The translations under genes were made by a program, and so were the position numbers. The notes under the pieces are model-generated. The model did not search any database. It was not told where the DNA came from and saw nothing but the letters and a program-made list of their open reading frames with translations. From an uncultured Saprospiraceae bacterium (lineage in GTDB: Bacteria; Bacteroidota; Bacteroidia; Chitinophagales; Saprospiraceae): a DNA stretch of 13,059 nucleotides. The DNA lies in the NCBI GenBank assembly GCA_937959375.1, contig CALGLS010000125.1, positions 1 through 13,059 of the forward strand, read 5' to 3'. This document shows, in pieces, positions 8,486-13,059 of this stretch (the first letter of the stretch is position 1; each line of letters begins with the position of its first letter).

Positions 8486-8982
8486 AGGGTAAAAAATAAG
8501 TATAAAGCTCAAAAAATGCTGGAAAGGCAGATTCGTACATATCTCCTCTAAAATCAACCTAATTCAGTTCAAAAACGTACTATTTTCCCCTTCCCTAGGC
8601 GAATTTTTCCATTTTTCACACACTCAACTCACATAAAGATAAGCCGTAATATGTTTGTTTTTCTCCCATCTTTTACTATTTTTGATCGACTTCAACGAAT
8701 TCTAATCCCATAGAATCAATCGTACATACTGAATGCCGATTATATAATTAGGTCTAAATTACTGAGAAACAAATATTTAAAATATACTATTCCAGCCTTA
8801 CCATTTGAAACTTTTTTGGAAAAGAGCCTATAAATAGGGCCAAAACGTGTAGTTTCCCTTTGAAATTATGATACTTTTCAATATAAAAACGTCTACAAAC
8901 TAGAGCATATTAATTGCGGCCTTTTTTCAATATGTGCTGTAAGATTTTCAAATACATTTAATAACTAATTTCATACAAAACT
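8486..8982. other. 497-bp AT-rich non-coding region between priA and the DUF1508 gene
   Basis: No ORF, tRNA or rRNA is supported here, and no clear terminator for priA is seen. Small structures present are: AAAACGT three times on the + strand (8573-8579, 8843-8849, 8886-8892), a 6-bp inverted repeat ATTCTA/TAGAAT (8699-8704 and 8711-8716), a weak hairpin around GCCTATAAATAGGGC (8827-8841), and TCGTACATA twice (from about 8533 and 8720). It probably serves as the upstream control region of the large gene that follows. Its length is notable compared with the 68-bp gap before priA. Confidence 0.5.
8953..8960 (+). promoter_or_regulatory. Possible -7 element of the DUF1508/OmpA gene
   Basis: TACATTTA agrees with TAnnTTTG at 7 of 8 positions and lies 22 bp before the ATG. 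It is followed by ATAACT, the same six bases that follow the -7-like element of priA. In AT-rich DNA such matches are common and no -33 element is visible, so this is weak. Confidence 0.28.
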
Positions 8983-11900
8983 ATGAGGTATCGTGCCTTT
9001 CGAACGAAAAAAGAAAACAAGTTCTACTTTCAGTTTCAGACTGACGGTGGAGATGTTGTCTTGAAAAGCCAAGCCTATGCAGAAAAAGATGCCTGCTTCA
9101 ACGGTATTCGGTCTGTAATAGAGAACTCCTCCAACCCCGATCGCTATAAGAAGCTTTCAGAGGATGGTAACAATCAATTCATCATCCGTGCTGGCAATAA
9201 TCAGGAGATTGCTAGAAGTGTACCATTTGATTCAGAAGGTGAGATGGACAAAATGATCGACCTTTGTCGAGTAGAAATTCCTAATGCCATTTCTGTAAAA
9301 GCAGCTGCTGCAGGTGGAGCAAAGACAGCTAGCCCTACTCCTACTAAAGCAAGCGGTCCTATCTATAAAGAATATAAGCCACTAGGTTTTTATCAAGAGC
9401 GCATTGCAGGAACAGACTACGGATTTGATTCCTTTTCTGACGGAGACAAGCATTACTTTACAGTTAACCACGATGGTACACCTGTATTAATCAGTGAAGA
9501 TTATACATCAGTATCTGGTCGTGACAATGGTATCGCATCCGTTAAAAAGAACGTAAAGAATGAAGACCGTTATGTACCAATGGTACACCCTAACGGTAAG
9601 CACTACTTCAATCTAATCGCTGGCAACAAGCAAGAGATTGCGACTAGCCGTTGGTTTGACACCAAAAAGGAAATGACCAGAGCGATGGCTTGGTTACAAG
9701 GAACTGGTGGAACTAGAAAACGTAAAAAAGCAAGCAAGGAAGCAAAGCCTGCTGCTGAAAGAAGATACATTTCTCAAGGATTGAGCTACCCTTGTAGTGA
9801 AATCACTTACGATACTTTCCAAAGTGGTGGTAACGAACGTTACTACTTTGTATTCAAATCAAAAGAAGACAAAGCTGTTTTGATCAATGGTGATGTTAGA
9901 GGATATGCAACTGAAGCAGATTTGAATGAAGGTCTGAAGCAACTTTCTGCTTTAGCTCCACACGAAAAAAACTACGACAGAAGAACTACTAAAAATGGTA
10001 AACACTATTTTTACGTAGTAAATGCAGAAGGTAAATCTGTTGGACGTGGTAGTTTGTTCTACGCTGAGAAAGATGAGATGGAGGCAGCTATCAAACTATT
10101 GGCTTGTGGCGTTGGCGCAGCTTCAATAGATACTAAATCAGAAACTTTAAAATCTACTCATATGGCAAAACCACCGAAACAAGACGATTACCTACCTTGT
10201 GAATCTTATGCTGGCAAACCTGCTGGCTTCAATAAATTCACAGAAGATGGTGAACATTATTTCTCTTACAACGCTAGCAATGGTGACACACTATTGCGAT
10301 CTGAGGGTTACAAATCTGAAGCAGCTAGAGACAACGGAATCGAATCCGTTAAGAAAAATTCTCCTAACGAAGCAAGATGGGTTACCGGTTCAGTAATGAA
10401 CGGCAAGCACCATTACTATGCTTTACGTGCTGGCAACAATCAAGAAATTGCAAGATCTTGCTTCTTCGATAATGAAGCAGCGATGATGGCTAGCATGTCA
10501 GCTACACAAAACAGTTTGAATCCAAAACCAGGAGCTCAAAAGGCTGCTCCTTTAGCAGCTGTTTCGAGGGTTACTTCTACTTCAGAACCAGTTGAAATAT
10601 CAAGATCGGCTCCTGTTTTAGCTACAAATGTTGAAGCACCAGAGGACGATTACCTAGATTGTGATAAGTACAAAAACTCTAATCCTGGATTCAACAAATT
10701 CGTTGAAGCTGGAGAACACTACTTCTCTTACAATGCTAGCAATGGTGATGTACTTCTAAGAAGTGAAGGTTACACTAGTGAATCAGCTCGTGACAATGGT
10801 ATCGAATCTGTGATGAAAAATGCAGGTGATGATAAGCGTTGGGTACTTCGTGACGTAATGAATGGTAAGCGCCACTATTACGCTTTACGTGCTGGTAACA
10901 ATCAAGAGATTGCTAGATCTTGCTACTACGATTCTCAAGCTGAGATGACTAAAGTATGGAACACAGCTAAATTTGATCTAACTGCAGCAGACAGAGCAGC
11001 GGCAGAGAAATTGGCAGCAGAAAAAGCAGCAGCAGCTAAGTTAGCAGCTGAGCAAGCAGCGGCAGAAGCAGCAGCGGCAGCTAAAATTGAGTCGGACAAA
11101 GCAGCAGCGGCGGCAGCGGCAGCAGCAGCAGCGGCGGCAGCACTTGCAGCGAAATCATCAAAAGCACCTAAGGTTACGAGCCCAGTAAAAGATGACTACC
11201 TACCATGTGAAGCTTATGCTGGTAGAGTTGGATTCAATACATTCAGAGATGATGAGACTGGCGAATACTACTTTGCTTACAATGACAAAGACGGTAATCC
11301 ATTATTACGTTCTGAAGGTTACAAAACACCTGCAGCTCGTGAAAACGGAATGGCTTCTGTAAAAAAGAATGCTGGTATCGCAGAGCGATGGAAGAAGGAA
11401 ACTGCCATGGATGGTAAATACCACTACTACGTTTTACGTGCTGGTAACAATCAGGAAATTGCTAGATCTTGCTACATGGAAGATGGTGCAAAAGTAGGTG
11501 CTAATATGGCCTTACTCGCAGCTGCATTCCCTGCAATTGCAGCGACTGAAAAAGTAGTTACTAAAACGACTACTACGAAAACTGCGAAAGCTTCTAACTT
11601 CGCTAAAATAGAAAAAGCGAAAGCAACTCCTCCACCTCCTCCACCAAAACCAACGGATAAGGAAGACGACTACTTACCTTGTAAAGAATATGCAGGAAGA
11701 ACTGTTAATGATAAAGAGAATAACATTGCGCTCTTTAAGCACGAAAACGGTTTGTTCTACTTTGCACTTTACAACAAAGACGGTAGCGTTCGATTAAGAA
11801 GTGAAGGTTTCGTTGATGCAAAAACACGCGACGAAGAGTTAGCGGGTGTTATTAAATTTGCGAACACGCCTAGCATGTACACCAAACTAGAAAGAGGTAA

Positions 11901-12792
11901 GTACTTCATGGATGTGTTAAAAGATAAATCTGGACGTGAAGTTGGACGTAGCTGTTTGCAAAAACTAGCTCCACCTGCACCAGTTGTTGACAAAAAAGCA
12001 GCAGCGGCGGCAGCGGCAGCAGCAGCAGCGGCATTAGCAGCAACGAAGGTTAAGGCAACACCGCCACCTCCACCACCTCCTCCTCCAAAGAAAGTTGTAG
12101 CAGAAACTCCTCCTCCGCCACCTCCTCCTAAAAAGGAGCCGAAGAAGGTAAAGCCTGTACCACCGCCACCTCCTCCAAAGAAGGTGAAGCCAGTAGCACC
12201 ACCTCCAGTAGCAGCAGCGGCAGCTACTAAAAAAGGATGTTGGTCATGGTGGTGGCTATTGTTATTGCTCATTCCATTATTACTATTCTTACTAAGAGGT
12301 TGTGATGGATGTGCGAAAACACCGCCACCGGTAGTTAAACCACCAGTTGTAACTCCTCCGCCTCCTCCGCCTCCAGTTAAGACAGCAGTTTGTCCTGACG
12401 CAGGTACCTATAAGTTGGCAGAAGGATCTTCAGGAGGTGCAGTTTGTGATTACTTGAGTGATCCGGAGAGTACTTATCCTAAGCGTTTTACATTTGATAA
12501 TGTAGGCTTCGGGAAAAATACGAACCGACTGAATACCAAAGCAAGAAAGTCTCTTGACGATCTAGTTGTTTGTATGAAAGGATGTAAGAACGTTAACGTT
12601 GATGTCTACGGATATATCAAGGAAAACGAAAAGAGTTCATACAAAGGCAGCAAGGAAGTTTCGTTGGATGATGTACGTGCGCGAGCAGTGTACGATTATC
12701 TGAAGAGTCGCGGTATCGATGAAGATCGTATTAATTACGAGGGAGCTGGTACTGGTGATAGCAACAATGCTGTTATTCAGATTAATAAGTAA
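8983..12792 (+). CDS. Multi-DUF1508 (YegP-like) repeat protein with one transmembrane helix and C-terminal OmpA-like domain
   Basis: The 1269-aa protein has no N-terminal signal peptide. Seven DUF1508/YegP-type units (about 1-105, 126-240, 260-375, 400-507, 554-663, 736-846, 894-996) each pair a first half (HYFSYNASNGD, LLRSEGY, ARDNGIESVKKN) with a second half (AGNNQEIARS, then an acidic helix). Units 4-7 begin DDYLPC or a close variant. Linkers are Ala/Lys/Glu-rich (about 666-726), poly-Ala (about 1006-1022) and poly-Pro/Lys (about 1026-1085). A Trp/Leu-rich helix (1087-1104, ending in RGC) is the only membrane segment. A second Pro-rich linker (about 1112-1137) leads to an OmpA-like domain (about 1167-1265) with FDNVGF, R1232 in VRARAVYDYL, and GID. 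The topology is inferred as array inside, OmpA domain in the periplasm. The usual peptidoglycan-binding Asp after VxGH seems to be K1213 (VYGYIK). The role is unknown; an envelope-tethered scaffold fits. A terminator follows. Confidence 0.9.
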   Translation: MRYRAFRTKKENKFYFQFQTDGGDVVLKSQAYAEKDACFNGIRSVIENSSNPDRYKKLSEDGNNQFIIRAGNNQEIARSVPFDSEGEMDKMIDLCRVEIPNAISVKAAAAGGAKTASPTPTKASGPIYKEYKPLGFYQERIAGTDYGFDSFSDGDKHYFTVNHDGTPVLISEDYTSVSGRDNGIASVKKNVKNEDRYVPMVHPNGKHYFNLIAGNKQEIATSRWFDTKKEMTRAMAWLQGTGGTRKRKKASKEAKPAAERRYISQGLSYPCSEITYDTFQSGGNERYYFVFKSKEDKAVLINGDVRGYATEADLNEGLKQLSALAPHEKNYDRRTTKNGKHYFYVVNAEGKSVGRGSLFYAEKDEMEAAIKLLACGVGAASIDTKSETLKSTHMAKPPKQDDYLPCESYAGKPAGFNKFTEDGEHYFSYNASNGDTLLRSEGYKSEAARDNGIESVKKNSPNEARWVTGSVMNGKHHYYALRAGNNQEIARSCFFDNEAAMMASMSATQNSLNPKPGAQKAAPLAAVSRVTSTSEPVEISRSAPVLATNVEAPEDDYLDCDKYKNSNPGFNKFVEAGEHYFSYNASNGDVLLRSEGYTSESARDNGIESVMKNAGDDKRWVLRDVMNGKRHYYALRAGNNQEIARSCYYDSQAEMTKVWNTAKFDLTAADRAAAEKLAAEKAAAAKLAAEQAAAEAAAAAKIESDKAAAAAAAAAAAAAALAAKSSKAPKVTSPVKDDYLPCEAYAGRVGFNTFRDDETGEYYFAYNDKDGNPLLRSEGYKTPAARENGMASVKKNAGIAERWKKETAMDGKYHYYVLRAGNNQEIARSCYMEDGAKVGANMALLAAAFPAIAATEKVVTKTTTTKTAKASNFAKIEKAKATPPPPPPKPTDKEDDYLPCKEYAGRTVNDKENNIALFKHENGLFYFALYNKDGSVRLRSEGFVDAKTRDEELAGVIKFANTPSMYTKLERGKYFMDVLKDKSGREVGRSCLQKLAPPAPVVDKKAAAAAAAAAAAALAATKVKATPPPPPPPPPKKVVAETPPPPPPPKKEPKKVKPVPPPPPPKKVKPVAPPPVAAAAATKKGCWSWWWLLLLLIPLLLFLLRGCDGCAKTPPPVVKPPVVTPPPPPPPVKTAVCPDAGTYKLAEGSSGGAVCDYLSDPESTYPKRFTFDNVGFGKNTNRLNTKARKSLDDLVVCMKGCKNVNVDVYGYIKENEKSSYKGSKEVSLDDVRARAVYDYLKSRGIDEDRINYEGAGTGDSNNAVIQINK
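9358..11974 (+). repeat. DUF1508/YegP-type repeat units 2-7 of the large membrane-anchored protein
   Basis: Units of about 105-115 codons begin near 9358, 9760, 10180, 10642, 11188 and 11662; a more divergent unit 1 opens the gene. Units 4, 5 and 6 are the most alike, also in DNA: the segment coding AGNNQEIARSC recurs near 10426, 10888 and 11434 with few changes. Units 1-3 and 7 are more diverged, so units 4-6 look like the youngest duplications. Units 3-7 carry a Cys in the opening YLPC-like motif, and 4-7 a second Cys in IARSC or GRSC. Confidence 0.88.
11101..11135 (+). repeat. 35-bp GCN poly-Ala tract, direct-repeat copy 1
   Basis: This is a GCA/GCG codon run in the Ala-rich linker before unit 6. 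It is identical base for base to 11998-12032. The spacing of 897 bp is a multiple of three, so recombination between the copies would remove units 6 and 7 in frame. Confidence 0.9.
11998..12032 (+). repeat. 35-bp GCN poly-Ala tract, direct-repeat copy 2
   Basis: Identical to the tract at 11101-11135, here in the linker between unit 7 and the Pro-rich segment. The same GCA/GCG codon order is used, which suggests one tract was copied from the other rather than arising independently. Confidence 0.9.
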
Positions 12793-12817
12793 AAAAGGAT
12801 TTATTCCTCTTTATATG

Positions 12818-12856
12818 GCCCGGATGATGCTTGCATTGTCCGGGTTTTTTATTTTT
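12818..12856 (+). terminator. Rho-independent terminator after the DUF1508/OmpA gene
   Basis: CCCGGA (12819-12824) pairs with TCCGGG (12839-12844). The stem continues through two wobble pairs and ATG/CAT to a CTTG loop, followed at once by TTTTTT-A-TTTTT. It lies 26 bp after the stop codon and is a textbook intrinsic terminator. Confidence 0.88.
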
Positions 12857-13059
12857 CCGCTCCCCGTTTTGTAAATGGGGTTAACTATGTAAGTTACTCT
12901 TCTGTGGTGCCACCTTACATAATTAGGTTGTTTAATAAAATATCTTCAATGAGTCCGCATAACATGGAGAGGCTATTTCGGCTAAACTTTAATTCGAACT
13001 TATTGTAAAACAACTATGTCGAAATAGACTCCTTTGGTATGTTTTTTGCAACTAAACTG
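12857..13059. other. Right-end non-coding region with several inverted repeats
   Basis: No gene is supported. Present are: a short hairpin CCCC..GGGG with a TGT loop (12862-12880); a perfect 8-bp inverted repeat TATGTAAG/CTTACATA (12886-12893 and 12914-12921); a GGTTGTTTAATAAAA sequence (12926-12940) resembling the leader seen before the HDAC-like gene and priA; and an imperfect inverted pair around CTATTTCG/CGAAATAG (about 12971-12982 and 13020-13029). A 19-codon ORF at 12949-13008 and an ATG at 13039 running off the edge cannot be judged. Confidence 0.5.

Noticed and set aside
8351..8557. Minus-strand frame across the end of priA
   Set aside because: Most of it overlaps the conserved C-terminus of PriA and its sequence shows no recognisable features.
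11769..12272. Minus-strand open frame rich in Gly, Ala and Phe
   Set aside because: It is the antisense shadow of the poly-Ala and poly-Pro codons of the DUF1508/OmpA gene; the Gly/Ala composition is explained entirely by GCN and CCN codons read backwards.
12949..13008. 19-codon ORF starting ATG after the leader-like GGTTGTTTAATAAAA
   Set aside because: Too short to support without conservation; the sequence is inside an imperfect inverted repeat. It could be a leader peptide, but nothing shows it.
13039..13059. ATG followed by six sense codons (MFFATKL) running off the right edge
   Set aside because: Seven codons cannot establish a gene, and there is no clear promoter or ribosome-binding site before it.

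Overview
The window reads as a chromosomal piece from a marine-type member of the Bacteroidota, most likely class Saprospiria (a Lewinella/Saprospira/Haliscomenobacter-like organism). The evidence is a giant secreted repeat protein ending in the gliding-motility/type IX secretion C-terminal domain (CHU_C, 'type B' sorting), SprB-like repeats, weak or absent Shine-Dalgarno sequences, and AT-rich promoters resembling the Bacteroidota -7 element TAnnTTTG. The placement is an inference from protein style, not from a marker gene.

All four substantial genes are on the + strand. (1) Positions 1-4838 hold the 3' part of a giant cell-surface or secreted protein. Its start lies left of the window. It carries about 18 tandem copies of a 54-residue two-cysteine repeat, then SprB-like and PKD/Ig-like modules and the type IX secretion sorting domain. 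A strong hairpin follows the stop. (2) 5034-5936 encodes a 300-aa zinc-dependent histone-deacetylase-fold hydrolase that resembles class IV (HDAC11-like) enzymes. (3) 6005-8485 encodes the primosomal replication-restart helicase PriA, beginning at TTG. Genes 2 and 3 are preceded by an identical 17-bp leader, each at the same distance from a -7-like element, which suggests separate but similarly built promoters. (4) After about 500 bp of AT-rich non-coding sequence, 8983-12792 encodes a 1269-aa protein with seven DUF1508/YegP-type units joined by Ala/Lys- and Pro-rich linkers, one transmembrane helix, and a C-terminal OmpA-like domain. A clear terminator follows. The last 200 bp hold further inverted repeats and no supported gene.

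The genes do not form an obvious pathway. Genes 1 and 4 are both large modular repeat proteins of the envelope or surface; genes 2 and 3 are single-domain-type housekeeping or metabolic enzymes. The most unusual item is gene 4. It lacks a signal peptide, so the DUF1508 array is probably cytoplasmic and linked through the inner membrane to a periplasmic OmpA-like domain whose usual peptidoglycan-binding Asp appears to be replaced.
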